A stretch of DNA of 64,000 nucleotides from Bradyrhizobium sp. WD16 (GTDB taxonomy: Bacteria > Pseudomonadota > Alphaproteobacteria > Rhizobiales > Xanthobacteraceae), in NCBI RefSeq assembly GCF_024181725.1, contig NZ_CP028908.1, forward strand, positions 3,461,501 through 3,525,500, written 5' to 3'. Below the pieces are notes generated by a model that was given only the letters and a program-made list of their open reading frames with translations, did no database searches and was not told the origin of the DNA. Positions 1-7,764 of the stretch are shown one piece after another; the first letter of the stretch is position 1; every line of letters begins with the position of its first letter. Position numbers and translations under genes: made by a program.

Positions 1-116
1 GCGGCGCCGAGCACCGCGATACCGGCGAAGGCGACGCTGAGGAAGCGGTCACAGACCAGGGAATAACGATTACGGGTGTCGGGACTACGGCTGCGACTTG
101 GCACGGCAACCTCCAT
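1..116 (-). CDS. N-terminal part of an unrecognised membrane protein (runs off window)
   Basis: An open frame starts with ATG at 116 and leaves the window at position 1. The 38 visible residues are basic at first (several Arg and Ser) and then turn hydrophobic (around FLSVAFAGIAVLGA), as in a cytoplasmic tail followed by a first membrane helix. No strong ribosome binding site is visible. Too little is present to name a family. Confidence 0.4.
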   Translation of the reverse strand, partial: MEVAVPSRSRSPDTRNRYSLVCDRFLSVAFAGIAVLGA

Positions 117-149
117 CACGATTGACACCGTGATGTCCGCGCAAATTGA

Positions 150-455
150 TTAAAAATGTCGCAACGCCCGTCGCCAGGCTCGGAAGTGCATTACGTTTTG
201 TCGCGGCGCGCCGGCACGAGCAATCTCCGGGCCTGCGTGGGCAGCCGCCGCGAGGCGAGATGGAAGAAGCCGCGCAAGCGACAGCCGTCGTTCGTCCCTC
301 TCGCCCTGGCGCACCAAAGCGACGATGCAACGCGCGAGTTCGGCGCGCATGACGGCGATGTCGCTCGCCATGCCGGGCCGGGCGAAGCGCTCCCAGGCGC
401 GATCGAAGGCGCGTGCCATCAGACGCTGGAGGTCATCGGGTATCTCCGCCGGCAT
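150..455 (-). CDS. Small conserved hypothetical protein (about 101 aa)
   Basis: The first 55 residues are helical and charged (PDDLQRLMARAFDRAWERF, then LVRQGERDERRL). This resembles a widespread family of short alphaproteobacterial proteins of unknown function in which a DRAWxR segment is followed by a GERD motif. The C-terminal 35 residues are less convincing and may be altered. It is divergent from the deoxyribosyltransferase gene at 569. I can assign no function. Confidence 0.5.
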   Translation of the reverse strand: MPAEIPDDLQRLMARAFDRAWERFARPGMASDIAVMRAELARCIVALVRQGERDERRLSLARLLPSRLAAAAHAGPEIARAGAPRQNVMHFRAWRRALRHF

Positions 456-568
456 GGCTTCGCCGATTTCGATCTGAAATTGTGTATATCAAAATATTCT
501 CGAAAATGTGCTCCTTTTGCAATTGGCGATGCTGTCGCATAAGACGCCTTCGTCAACGGAAGAGCACA

Positions 569-1087
569 ATGATGCCGCGTCACTACGTCTATCTCGCCGG
601 TCCCGGGGTCTTCCGGCACGACGCGCCGGAATTCTCCGCAGGGCTCAAGGAGCTGTGCCAGACTCACGGCCTGTCGGCGCTGTGGCCGCTGGACAATACG
701 ATCGAGGCTGTGGGGCGCGCGGCACAGGCCGAGGCCATTCGCCGCGCCAACGAAGCGATGATCCGCCGGGCGGTAGCGGTCATCGCCGACATCTCACCTT
801 TCCGCGGTCCCAATATGGATCCCGGCACGGCCTACGAGATCGGTTTTGCCCTGGCGCTGGAAAAGCCGGTCTTCGCCTATTCGACGGATCGTCGCAGCCT
901 GCTCACGCGCACCGTGCCGGCGGCGGGCGCCGACGGTGTAGCTCGCGACGAGGCCGGGTTGTTGGTCGAAGATTTCGGCTTGCTGGAGAATTTGATGATC
1001 GCGACCGCGGTAGCGGCGGTCACCCACAGCGCCGCGGCGGCGATCGCCGCCTGCGCCGCGCATCTCAACGCCACGCAGCGAGGGTGA
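569..1087 (+). CDS. Nucleoside 2-deoxyribosyltransferase
   Basis: A protein of about 172 aa with the family's N-terminal AGPGVF segment, a D-I-S-P-F-R-G-P-N-M-D-P-G-T-A-Y-E-I-G core and the following hydrophobic helix. In this family the Glu of the GTAYEIG motif is the nucleophile. The enzyme swaps the base on deoxyribonucleosides or cleaves the N-glycosidic bond in purine and pyrimidine salvage; it is cytosolic. The start is ATG-ATG at 569, five bases behind GGAAGA. An upstream in-frame extension to 413 is open but has no ribosome binding site. The length fits the family. Confidence 0.85.
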   Translation: MMPRHYVYLAGPGVFRHDAPEFSAGLKELCQTHGLSALWPLDNTIEAVGRAAQAEAIRRANEAMIRRAVAVIADISPFRGPNMDPGTAYEIGFALALEKPVFAYSTDRRSLLTRTVPAAGADGVARDEAGLLVEDFGLLENLMIATAVAAVTHSAAAAIAACAAHLNATQRG

Positions 1088-1101
1088 TCGCACTCAGGGG
1101 C

Positions 1102-1245
1102 TTACCTGCGCCAGTTGCAGATGCCGCTTGTGTTGCAGGGCCAAGTCTGAATCCGCGGGCGCGGCAGGCTTGCCTGGGCGTCGAGCGGGTTGCGTCGGTG
1201 CTCTGCATACCGTTTGTGGCCACGCGCCGCGTGGGCAAGCGCCGG
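1102..1245 (-). pseudogene. C-terminal part of a secreted hypothetical protein split by the IS3 element
   Basis: Read on minus from 1243, this piece continues the interrupted frame at 2851-2511 if a 2-bp GG duplication at the insertion site is removed. The reconstructed protein runs on without a stop through ALAHAARGHKRYAEHRRNPL and a C-terminus rich in Trp, Cys and Arg (TWPCNTSGICNWRR), ending at TAA 1104-1102. Together the two parts encode 160 codons. The ending resembles a conserved C-terminus I associate with a Bradyrhizobium hypothetical family; that match is from memory. Confidence 0.65.
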
Positions 1246-1273
1246 TGATCTTCCCCCGAAAAAATGGACAGGG

Positions 1274-2134
1274 TTAAGCAGCTTTTAGTTCCATCGCGAT
1301 CGGGCTGATGTAGCCGATGGCCGAATGGCGACGGATACGATTATAGAAGCCCTCGATATAGGCAAAGATATCCCGTCTGGCTTCCTCGCGTGTCGCATAG
1401 TGGCGGTGATGGACGAGCTCGGTTTTGAGCGTGTGGAAGAAGCTCTCCATCGGAGCGTTGTCGTAGCAGTTGCCCTTGCGGCTCATCGAGGCTCTGAGTC
1501 CGGCGGACTGGATCATCTTTCGGTAATCGGCCGAGGCATATTGAACGCCGCGATCGGAATGGTGGATCAGGCCTGGACCAGGCCGCTGCACCGCGATGGC
1601 CATCTTCAATGCGGCCAACGGCAGGTCGGTGCGTAGATGATCCTCCATCGCCCAGCCGACGATTTTGCGGCTGTAGAGATCCATAACGGTGGCCAGATAG
1701 AGCCAGCCCTGATCGGTCTCTACATAGGTGATGTCGGCCAGCCAAATCCGGTTCGGCGCGGCGGCGATGAAGTTGCGGTCGAGCAGATTTGGAGCGATCG
1801 GGAGATCGTGCCGGCTGTCGGTGGTCCGCACCCGGCGCGGCCGCGCCATAATGGCCCTGATCCCGTGATGGCGCATCAATCGCTCGATACGGCCACGGCT
1901 CGCCCCATGGCCCTGAGCCTTCAGTTCTTCATGGATGCGCGGGCTGCCGTAGCGTCCGTGGTTGTCGCGATGGACCTGTTGGATGTCGTCCAGGAGCTCA
2001 CGATTGGCAGCGGTCCGCCGGCTCGGCGGGCGCGAGCGCCAAGCATAATAGCCGGCCGGCGATACCTCGAGCACGTCGCACATGAGTCTTACCGGATAGT
2101 CGGCGCGGCGATCTTCGATGAAGCGAAATCTCAT
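1274..2134 (-). CDS. IS3-family transposase OrfB (DDE integrase)
   Basis: 286 residues with the HTH_21-like N-terminus and the rve integrase core. The DDE residues are visible: Asp in WLADITYVET, Asp in HHSDRGVQYAS and Glu in NAPMESFFHTLKTE. It overlaps orfA by 4 bp (ATGA) in a different frame, as in IS3 elements where a -1 frameshift yields the OrfAB fusion that is the active transposase. The frame is complete. Confidence 0.93.
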   Translation of the reverse strand: MRFRFIEDRRADYPVRLMCDVLEVSPAGYYAWRSRPPSRRTAANRELLDDIQQVHRDNHGRYGSPRIHEELKAQGHGASRGRIERLMRHHGIRAIMARPRRVRTTDSRHDLPIAPNLLDRNFIAAAPNRIWLADITYVETDQGWLYLATVMDLYSRKIVGWAMEDHLRTDLPLAALKMAIAVQRPGPGLIHHSDRGVQYASADYRKMIQSAGLRASMSRKGNCYDNAPMESFFHTLKTELVHHRHYATREEARRDIFAYIEGFYNRIRRHSAIGYISPIAMELKAA

Positions 2135-2451
2135 TTCGGAACTCCAGCAAAGATCGCGATCGACTTTTTTAAAATGTCACGCTCCATGCGCAGCCGCTCG
2201 TTCTCTCGCTGCAAACGGGCGATCTCTGCCGCGTGATCCGCCGACGGCAGCGTCGCCTGCGTTGTGGGGCGCCGCGCCGCCGCCGTCGGTTCTCGCCCAG
2301 CCCCACGAAGTTCAACCCAGCGCCGCAACACGGAATCGCGCAGGCCAAGTTCCTTGGCCACCGACCCGATCGAGCGGCCGCTCGAAGCAACCAGATCGAC
2401 CGCTTGCCGCTTGTAGTCGTCCGTAAACGACCGACGTTGACGTGTTTCCAT
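2131..2451 (-). CDS. IS3-family transposase OrfA (helix-turn-helix protein)
   Basis: 106 residues. An N-terminal HTH_Tnp_1 segment (RRSFTDDYKRQAVDLVASSG) that would bind the element ends is followed by an Arg/Ala linker and a C-terminal leucine-zipper-like coiled coil (IARLQRENERLRMERDILKK). It is the upstream partner of orfB, and the two frames overlap at 2131-2134. Confidence 0.92.
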   Translation of the reverse strand: METRQRRSFTDDYKRQAVDLVASSGRSIGSVAKELGLRDSVLRRWVELRGAGREPTAAARRPTTQATLPSADHAAEIARLQRENERLRMERDILKKSIAIFAGVPK

Positions 2452-2510
2452 CCGACACCTCCTGGCTCTCTGAGCCTACTACAGGTGTCCATCAATTCGG
2501 AGGAGGTTCA

Positions 2511-2851
2511 GGAGGCGTCGCGCGTGCGGTGCGCCTTGCCGGCTCGGTTGGAGAGACGGGGGTCTGGGCAGCGATCGCCGGCGCCATATCGACCTTGGCG
2601 GTGGCCGCTGGTCCGATCTTGGTTTCAGTAGTGGTTTCGGTCCTGGCTTCGACCGAATAGGGCTCGAAATGGGTCGGCGGACCGAGCGGGATCGGCGACA
2701 GAATGGCCTTGGCGAGGTCCAGGGTGAGAAATTCGTCCGGTCTGTAGGCGTCCGCCGCTGCCGCGCCGACGGCACAAAGCGCCAGGGCGGCAAACCCTGC
2801 GACAAGTCCGCGGCAGGCCTGTCCGGATACTGATCGCAGCAGCAACGCCAT
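2511..2851 (-). pseudogene. N-terminal part of a secreted hypothetical protein split by the IS3 element
   Basis: It starts with ATG at 2851 and encodes a clear signal peptide (LVAGFAALALCAVGAAAADA), then the segment YRPDEFLTLDLAKAILSPIPLG and a Pro/Ala/Thr-rich stretch. The frame now runs eight codons into the IS end (PPEPPPN) and stops there. The missing C-terminus lies at 1245-1102. The intact protein would have been a small exported protein of unknown function. Confidence 0.7.
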
Positions 2852-2935
2852 CCGATCCTCGCGACGCAGAACTGTTCCGTCACAACCGTACGGCCATGGA
2901 TTTATGTCGACCTGCCGACTTTTCCAGTGCCGGGG

Positions 2936-3086
2936 CTAGTGTCCCCTTGTTTCCAACGTTCGTATGAGCGCCTGCTGCAATGGGATACGAACGTTGGAAA
3001 CAGGACACTAGAGTGGCTTATGTCTCGCAATTGCCTATGAGAGGATTGCCGCAAAGGGCATAGGCAATTGCGAGACGCCACACTAG
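2936..3086. repeat. Palindromic modules A and B, tandem, CTAG-bounded
   Basis: Module A spans 2936-3011 with arms GTTTCCAACGTTCGTAT / ATACGAACGTTGGAAAC. Module B spans 3008-3086 with arms GTCTCGCAATTGCCTAT / ATAGGCAATTGCGAGAC. Both start and end with CTAG and share one CTAG at 3008-3011. The right-hand CTAG (3083-3086) provides the TAG stop codon of the minus-strand gene at 3083-3391. Each module can fold into a long hairpin. Confidence 0.9.
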
Positions 3087-3391
3087 TTCTCGCCTTTGAG
3101 GCGGCAGGCCGTCGTGCAGGTCACAACAGTCCCGTGGTCACAGCTGAGGCAGGTACTGACGCACTGGTCGCGGGTCTGTGGTCCGAGGCGGGCAGGGCAG
3201 GAATTGACTGTACCGGTCACCTCGGCGGCCGGCCGTCGAGCGTAGAGCGATACGCCGGCGATGACCGCACCCAGTCCCGTTACCAACAACAGGACGGTGC
3301 CGAGCACGACACCGCGCCGCGACCGCCGGGCGGCAAGGCGATTGCTGGCGGCTGCACTCTTTGATCCGAACCCTTGTGGCGTGGACGCCAT
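3083..3391 (-). CDS. Small single-pass membrane protein, unknown function
   Basis: 102 residues: a basic N-terminus, one membrane helix around residues 30-50 (GVVLGTVLLLVTGLGAVIAG) and a C-terminal domain with six cysteines (CPARL, QCVSTCLSCDHG, CTTAC) that could form disulfides or bind metal outside the membrane. The start at 3391 has GGGAG upstream. The TAG stop is part of the CTAG end of a palindromic repeat. I do not recognise the family. Confidence 0.7.
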   Translation of the reverse strand: MASTPQGFGSKSAAASNRLAARRSRRGVVLGTVLLLVTGLGAVIAGVSLYARRPAAEVTGTVNSCPARLGPQTRDQCVSTCLSCDHGTVVTCTTACRLKGEN

Positions 3392-3490
3392 GGCCGGTCT
3401 CCCTGCCCGGCAGGAAAACAGGCATGGCCGAGTATTGCAAGGCCACGTCGTTGCAAGGGTCTGGGCAAGGGGCTGGCGAGGACGAACAAA

Positions 3491-3820
3491 TCAGGCGCTG
3501 CTCGGCTCGCTTGAGGCGTGTTGGGCGTGCTCGGCCGTAGGCTCAGCTTCGCCCTGATTGTCGGGCAGGCTGGGCTTGATGGTATAATCTTGATCCAGTT
3601 CCCGCCGCGGCGGCTCGCCTTCCTCCGGCGGAGCTTCGATCTCCAGCCCCGGCTTCGTCGGCGTGGCGCCAGACGTCGCTGCGTGTCGGGAAGGCGCGGC
3701 TGATCTCTTCGTCGTTGGTGGACCGCGTAGGTATCTTCCACCGGTCCGTCCGTCCCGAATGGCGGCTGTTGTCGCCTGGTTGCGCGGGAGCGGGATCCAC
3801 CTCCCGCCACGCGCGCAACC
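3491..3820 (-). pseudogene. Possible small acidic protein, probably frameshifted
   Basis: The 3' part (KPGLEIEAPPEEGEPPRREL, then DQDYTIKPSLPDNQGEAEPT, stop at 3491) has coding-like composition and GC-rich third positions. Upstream, the most coding-like stretch (NSRHSGRTDRWKIPTRSTND, then DEEISRAFPTRSDVW) is in a different frame, and no convincing start with a ribosome binding site joins them. I read this as a small gene that has lost its frame, or two overlapping small frames. No function can be given. Confidence 0.35.
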
Positions 3821-3831
3821 TCGGAAGGGGG

Positions 3832-4107
3832 TTACCAGTGGTGATGGTGCCAGCCCCGGTGGCGATAACCCCAGCCCCACCCCGGACCATAGCCGTAGTA
3901 ACGAGGACCGTAGTAGCCGTAGGCGTAGTAATTCGGGCGCCACCAGCAGCGGCCCCAGCGATTGCAGACCCAACGGACCTGCTCGGTTGACGCCGACGTG
4001 GCCTTCACGCCCGCAAGGCCGTTTGTCATCGCCGCGGACGCACTTCCGGCAGAGGCTGCCAGTCCGATCGCAGCGGCGGCGGCGAGCAGAGCCATTCTCA
4101 GCTTCAT
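3832..4107 (-). CDS. Secreted Tyr/Gly/His/Trp-rich small protein
   Basis: 91 residues. The start at 4107 is chosen because GGAGGAGACC precedes it; a longer in-frame start at 4206 lacks this. A signal peptide (MALLAAAAAIGLAASAGSASA) is followed by a short segment with CNRWGRCWWRP and a tail dominated by Tyr, Gly, Trp and His (YYGPRYYGYGPGWGWG, HHHH). Such exported low-complexity proteins are common in Bradyrhizobiaceae; their role is unknown. Confidence 0.75.
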   Translation of the reverse strand: MKLRMALLAAAAAIGLAASAGSASAAMTNGLAGVKATSASTEQVRWVCNRWGRCWWRPNYYAYGYYGPRYYGYGPGWGWGYRHRGWHHHHW

Positions 4108-4241
4108 GGTCTCCTCCATTCCTTCGATAGGCAGAAACGAAAGCGCAGACACACAATTCCGCGACCTCGGAAAGGTTGCGTGCGGGTTCCGCGATTTAAT
4201 GCTCATGGACAGCGGTTTGACTGCGCATCGGGAGGACCGCC

Positions 4242-4637
4242 TCAGGGTAGTTGTTTCAGTTTGCGACGGTGGTCGGCGCGCTGATCTGAGCTGGCGCGAC
4301 GCAGCGCCGCGAGATGTGCCATCACCTCGTCGTCGACATGGTCGTGCCAGGGATGCGTGAGCTGATGATGAATGCGCAGGAAGATCGGATCGTCCTCATC
4401 GAGCTCGATCTGTTCGCGGACGAAGCGTGGAAGCGCGCGGCCCTGGCGGGCGGCGGAGACCAGTTCGCCGGATGACGGCTCGAGCTTGCGAAAGCCGTCG
4501 AGCGTGACGCGGCGGAGCCGCCAGCCGCCGCCGGGATGACAGACGACCTCGGCCGTGCCGTTGACATCGGCGGCGCTCAGCGTGCCGCGCTGGACAAGGG
4601 GTAGTTCATCGAAGCGGAAGGCGAAGACAAAGGGCAT
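4242..4637 (-). CDS. Conserved hypothetical protein (131 aa)
   Basis: The start ATG at 4637 has AGGAGT in position. The sequence begins MPFVFAFRFDELPLVQRGTL and has mixed alpha/beta composition with no signal peptide or membrane segment; the C-terminus is His- and Arg-rich. I do not recognise it. The frame is open upstream for another 330 bp, but that stretch is antisense to the metallo-hydrolase pseudogene and is not taken as coding. Confidence 0.6.
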   Translation of the reverse strand: MPFVFAFRFDELPLVQRGTLSAADVNGTAEVVCHPGGGWRLRRVTLDGFRKLEPSSGELVSAARQGRALPRFVREQIELDEDDPIFLRIHHQLTHPWHDHVDDEVMAHLAALRRASSDQRADHRRKLKQLP

Positions 4638-4703
4638 GGCGGGACTCCTGATCGGCGTCTCGACCCTCGCCGCCGTGATCGAGGGAAGCAACTGATTTAT
4701 GAG

Positions 4704-5469
4704 TTGGCCACCAGGAGTTCTACCGCTGCGTCGCAGGATGAAAGATATCTCCCCTTCCGCGGGAATATCGCCAACATGCGCGTCATCGGCTTGCGGCGCA
4801 CGATCATGATCAATGTCGGGCTGTCGTCGAATTTTGCGCATCTCGAAGCCGCGCTCGATCATGCCGGCTGCAGGCTGCGTGACATCGACATGGTGGTGCT
4901 CAGCCATGAGCATCTCGACCATGTCGGTGCTGCCTGGCATTTCGGCAAGCATACCATCGTCGCCGCGCATCGCCTCGCCGCCAACAAGATCATGTTGCGC
5001 GACGACTTCGCCATGCTGCGCAAGATGTTCAACGAGCCCAATGTGGCGTTCGACGTCGACCTCTGGCTGGAGGAGGGCAATCTGATCAATCTCGGCAATT
5101 TCCGGCTAGAGGTAATGTATACGCCTGCTCATACCTCGGCCTGCATCAACCTGTTGAACCGGACAAGGGGGTGTTGTTTGCGGCAGATACCCTGATGCCC
5201 GGCGGTGTGATGGGCGGCATTTTCGGGTCCGGTAGCATCAGCGACTACATCCAGTCGCTGCGCCGGCTGCCGTCGCTGCCCGCGACCATTCTGCTGTCGG
5301 GCCACGGCCGGCTCTCCGATGCGCCGCTCGACACGCCCGCACCGCCCTGCAGCGCTCGCATGCGCTGCTTGCCGACACCGGTGAATTGTTCGAAGCGCTC
5401 GACGCGCGCGCCAATTTCGAGCCGATCATGCAGTCGGTGCGCGATCTCAACAAGCTCGACGACGGCTAG
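4704..5469 (+). pseudogene. MBL-fold metallo-hydrolase, frameshifted remnant
   Basis: The metal motif SHEHLDHVGA and later parts (TPAHTSACINL, LFAADTLMPGG, ILLSGHGRLSD) mark a metallo-beta-lactamase-fold hydrolase. The frame breaks near 5155 (one base lost in the segment encoding CINLFEPDKG) and again near 5330 (after GRLSDAP), after which the true C-terminus SHALLADTGELFEALDARAN continues to TAG 5467-5469. The N-terminus also seems damaged: FYRCVA and YLPFRGNIANM lie in different frames around 4720-4750. It is therefore not functional as written. Confidence 0.8.
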
Positions 5470-5480
5470 GCGCGCGGCTC

Positions 5481-5880
5481 CTGGTGCGGGGGATCTGACG
5501 CTCGTACGACGAATTCGCTGCGATGTTGATACGAGCGTCAGATCCACCGCACTAGTGTGGCGTCTCGCAATTGCCTATGCCCTTTGCGGCAAGCCCCTGC
5601 AGGCAATTGCGAGACATAAGCCACACTCGCTTTTTGATTTTGCTAGCGTCCCGATGTCTCCGAATTACCGTGCGAGGGTGAGGCAAACGAAGCGGCAATT
5701 CGGAGACGGGACACTAGTGTCCTGTTTCCAACGTTCGTATCCCATTGCAGCAGGCGCTCATACGAACGTTGGAAACAAGGGGACACTAGCATCATTATGA
5801 TTCTAGTGTGGTTTTGGATCTGACGCTCGTTCGAAGAACTCGCTGCAATACTGAAACGAGCGTCAGATCCACCACACTAG
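5481..5880. repeat. 400-bp block of five palindromic modules C-B-D-A-C with two 13-bp linkers
   Basis: Order: C 5481-5555 (arms GATCTGACGCTCGT), B 5552-5629, 13-bp linker CTTTTTGATTTTG, D 5643-5717 (arms GTCTCCGAATTACCG), A 5714-5789, 13-bp linker CATCATTATGATT, C 5803-5880. Abutting modules share a CTAG. Outer CTAGs at 5481 and 5626 have decayed (CTGG, CTCG). The last CTAG (5877-5880) holds the stop codon of the repressor gene. Linker 1 after hairpin B resembles the T-run of a rho-independent terminator. Confidence 0.92.
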
Positions 5881-6638
5881 AACACCGAGAAGCGCCCGAC
5901 GTAACGTCCGAACACGACGACCTCGTCCGGCGCGAAGGACTGATCGGCGTACACCTTGTTGTCGGATTTCAGAACGTAGCGAAGCCCGCCATCGCTGCGT
6001 TCGACAGCGATGCGCTTGAGGGTGCGGCCGAGGCCGTAATCGACCGCCCAGATGCCGTCGGCCTCGATCTTGCGTCGACCGGTGTCGATGAAGACGATAT
6101 CGGTGCGCTGGATCGTCGGCTCCATGCTGTCACCTTCCATGACAAAGCCGACGGTGCGGGTGACATCGGCGCGGGCCAGCCCCCGCAGCACGGCCGCCGG
6201 GATTCGCCACCAGTCGGCGACTTCCTCGCGGGCGCGGAGTTCACCGACCTCATAGGAGATCACCGCACCGGTCGAGCCGCCGCCGATGCGCCCCGCCATC
6301 TGCGGCAGGGCATCGGGGAAGGGGCGATCGAGCTCGGTCAATGGGGCATCGAGCTCGGGATCCGGCTCGAATTCCTCGCCGGCCGGGACGCGGCTGTGCT
6401 CGCGCGAGGGTTCTTCCGGTCCGCGCCGCCACAGCAGCCAGTCGTCTGAAGTGCCGAGCGCGCGCGAAATTTCGCGCAGCAGCCGCGGCCGCTTCACCCG
6501 CCCCTGCTCGATCGCGTCGATCCCCTGCTGCTTCATCCCGACCTGGTCGGCCAGGGCCTCCTGAGAGAGGCCGAGCTTGGCGCGGCGCTGGGCGACGCGA
6601 CGGCCGAGCGCGGCCGGATCGACCTCTTTTTCCTTCAT
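5877..6638 (-). CDS. Phage-type transcriptional repressor with HTH and S24 peptidase domains
   Basis: 253 residues. An XRE-type helix-turn-helix lies at about residues 12-65 (LGLSQEALADQVGMKQQGID). The C-terminal half is a LexA/CI-like S24 domain with the catalytic Ser in GDSMEPT and Lys in TLKRIAV. Such repressors bind operators as dimers and are inactivated by RecA-stimulated self-cleavage. It is divergent from the Cro-like gene at 6748, the usual layout of a phage immunity switch. Its TAG stop lies in the CTAG end of a palindromic repeat. Confidence 0.88.
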   Translation of the reverse strand: MKEKEVDPAALGRRVAQRRAKLGLSQEALADQVGMKQQGIDAIEQGRVKRPRLLREISRALGTSDDWLLWRRGPEEPSREHSRVPAGEEFEPDPELDAPLTELDRPFPDALPQMAGRIGGGSTGAVISYEVGELRAREEVADWWRIPAAVLRGLARADVTRTVGFVMEGDSMEPTIQRTDIVFIDTGRRKIEADGIWAVDYGLGRTLKRIAVERSDGGLRYVLKSDNKVYADQSFAPDEVVVFGRYVGRFSVF

Positions 6639-6653
6639 CGTGCGCCTCTGCAG

Positions 6654-6668
6654 GATCGTCAGACGATC
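6654..6668. promoter_or_regulatory. 15-bp palindrome, candidate operator of the phage-like switch
   Basis: GATCGTC-A-GACGATC is a perfect palindrome 15 bp upstream of the repressor start and within the 109-bp divergent region to the Cro-like gene. A second, looser inverted pair (TTCAGT at 6683, ACTGAA at 6722) brackets an AT-rich stretch that may hold the promoters. Operator function is inferred from position. Confidence 0.5.
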
Positions 6669-6747
6669 GACCCTACCAAGATTTCAGTTCTCCACCAATA
6701 CTAAATTTTAAGTTGCTGCGTACTGAATTATCGGTGAGGCTGGACGG

Positions 6748-7056
6748 ATGAGCAATCATCCTGATGACGCCGAGCCGCCGTGCCGCGATCTCGCCCGCCA
6801 AGCCCTCCAGCAAGCCTGTGCCGTGGCTGGTGGCCAGAAGCCGCTGGCACTGCAGATCGGCACGACGCAATCGCGGGTCTGGTACTGGCTCGCTCGCGCG
6901 CGTCACGGCGTCGCGGCGGAATTCGTTCTGCCGATCGAGCGCGCCACCGGCGTGAGCCGACGTCTGCTCCGCCCCGATCTATTTTCACCGGATCAATCCG
7001 CCGATCGCGCGCCGGCGTTGCCGGGCCGCGATCCGCCGGCTGGAGCGTCCAAATAA
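6748..7056 (+). CDS. Cro/YdaS-like DNA-binding protein
   Basis: 102 residues. The middle part (ALQQACAVAGGQKPLALQIGTTQSRVWYWL) has the shape of the YdaS/Cro helix-turn-helix: a helix, a GxQ turn, then a recognition helix ending in WYWL. It is divergent from the S24 repressor, where Cro is expected, and heads a same-strand run with the next two genes. The C-terminal 30 residues are disordered and Pro-rich. Confidence 0.7.
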   Translation: MSNHPDDAEPPCRDLARQALQQACAVAGGQKPLALQIGTTQSRVWYWLARARHGVAAEFVLPIERATGVSRRLLRPDLFSPDQSADRAPALPGRDPPAGASK

Positions 7057-7070
7057 TACGGAGATTGACG

Positions 7071-7730
7071 ATGACCACGCCCCTCGCATCGGCGCCGAGC
7101 TGCGCCGCCCGGTTCGCGCCCGAAGATGCCGCCATCCTGCGGCTGTGGCGCGAGTGCTGCGACACCGCCGAGATCGCCCGCCGCCTCGGCTATGGTGAGG
7201 CGCAGATCGCCAATCGCCTCGCGCAGCTCCGCGACGGCGAGGGCGTTGTCACGCCGACCCAGGCCGAACTGCACCGGGCCCGTCGCGAGCGTCTAGCCCG
7301 GATGCAGGCGGCCGCCGCGCGCCATGCGGCGACGCTGCCGCCCGAGCGCGCTGCCGCGCTGCCGCTGGCGTCGCCGAGACGAGAGGCGCCAGGCTGGTCG
7401 CCGCGCAACTCGGCGGCGCGCGGCGACGGACCGTCGGTGCCGCAGATCCAGGAGCTGGTCTGCATCCGCCTCGGATTTGCCCTGGCAGATCTCATCTCGC
7501 CGCGTCGCCCGGCGCCGCTGGTGCGGGCGCGCCAGGTCGCGATCTATCTCGCCAGGGAGCTGACGCCGCTGTCGATGGCCAAGATCGGGCGCCTCTTCGG
7601 CGATCGCGATCACAGCACCATCCTGGCTTCACACCGCAAGATCGCCGACCGCATCAAGGTCGATGCCGGCCTGCGCAACACCGTGACGGAGCTGAGCGAA
7701 AATCTGCGCGGTTCTGTTGCGCAGCGATGA
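7071..7730 (+). CDS. DnaA domain IV-like DNA-binding protein of phage type
   Basis: 219 residues. An N-terminal helix-turn-helix-like part (DAAILRLWRECCDTAEIARRLGYG) resembles GcrA-type start segments. The C-terminal 75 residues match the DnaA origin-binding domain, including the DHSTILASHRKI signature (family form DHTTVLHAxxKI). There is no AAA+ ATPase domain, so this is not DnaA itself. It may bind DnaA-box-like DNA in a phage replication or control role. The start at 7071 has GGAG upstream and follows the Cro-like gene by 14 bp. Confidence 0.72.
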   Translation: MTTPLASAPSCAARFAPEDAAILRLWRECCDTAEIARRLGYGEAQIANRLAQLRDGEGVVTPTQAELHRARRERLARMQAAAARHAATLPPERAAALPLASPRREAPGWSPRNSAARGDGPSVPQIQELVCIRLGFALADLISPRRPAPLVRARQVAIYLARELTPLSMAKIGRLFGDRDHSTILASHRKIADRIKVDAGLRNTVTELSENLRGSVAQR

Positions 7731-7764
7731 CGACCACTTCCCTAGCCGAAGAAAGAGAGACCCC

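Larger units (their letters stand above)
1246..2510 (-). mobile_element. IS3-family insertion sequence, 1265 bp
   Basis: The ends form imperfect inverted repeats: the left end begins TGATCTTCCCCCGAA and the right end, read inward on minus, begins TGAACCTCCTCCGAA; both continue with ATGGACA. Inside are the overlapping orfA and orfB typical of IS3. Only a 2-bp direct repeat (GG at 1244-1245 and 2511-2512) flanks it, shorter than the 3-5 bp usual for the family. It sits in a gene for a secreted hypothetical protein. All parts look intact, so it may be active. Confidence 0.9.

Noticed and set aside
4638-4970. N-terminal extension of the hypothetical gene at 4242
   Set aside because: Antisense to the metallo-hydrolase remnant; AGGAGT before the ATG at 4637 supports the shorter form.
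5481-5880. CRISPR-like array
   Set aside because: The units are four different palindromes sharing CTAG ends with two constant linkers, not identical repeats with unique spacers; no cas genes are present.
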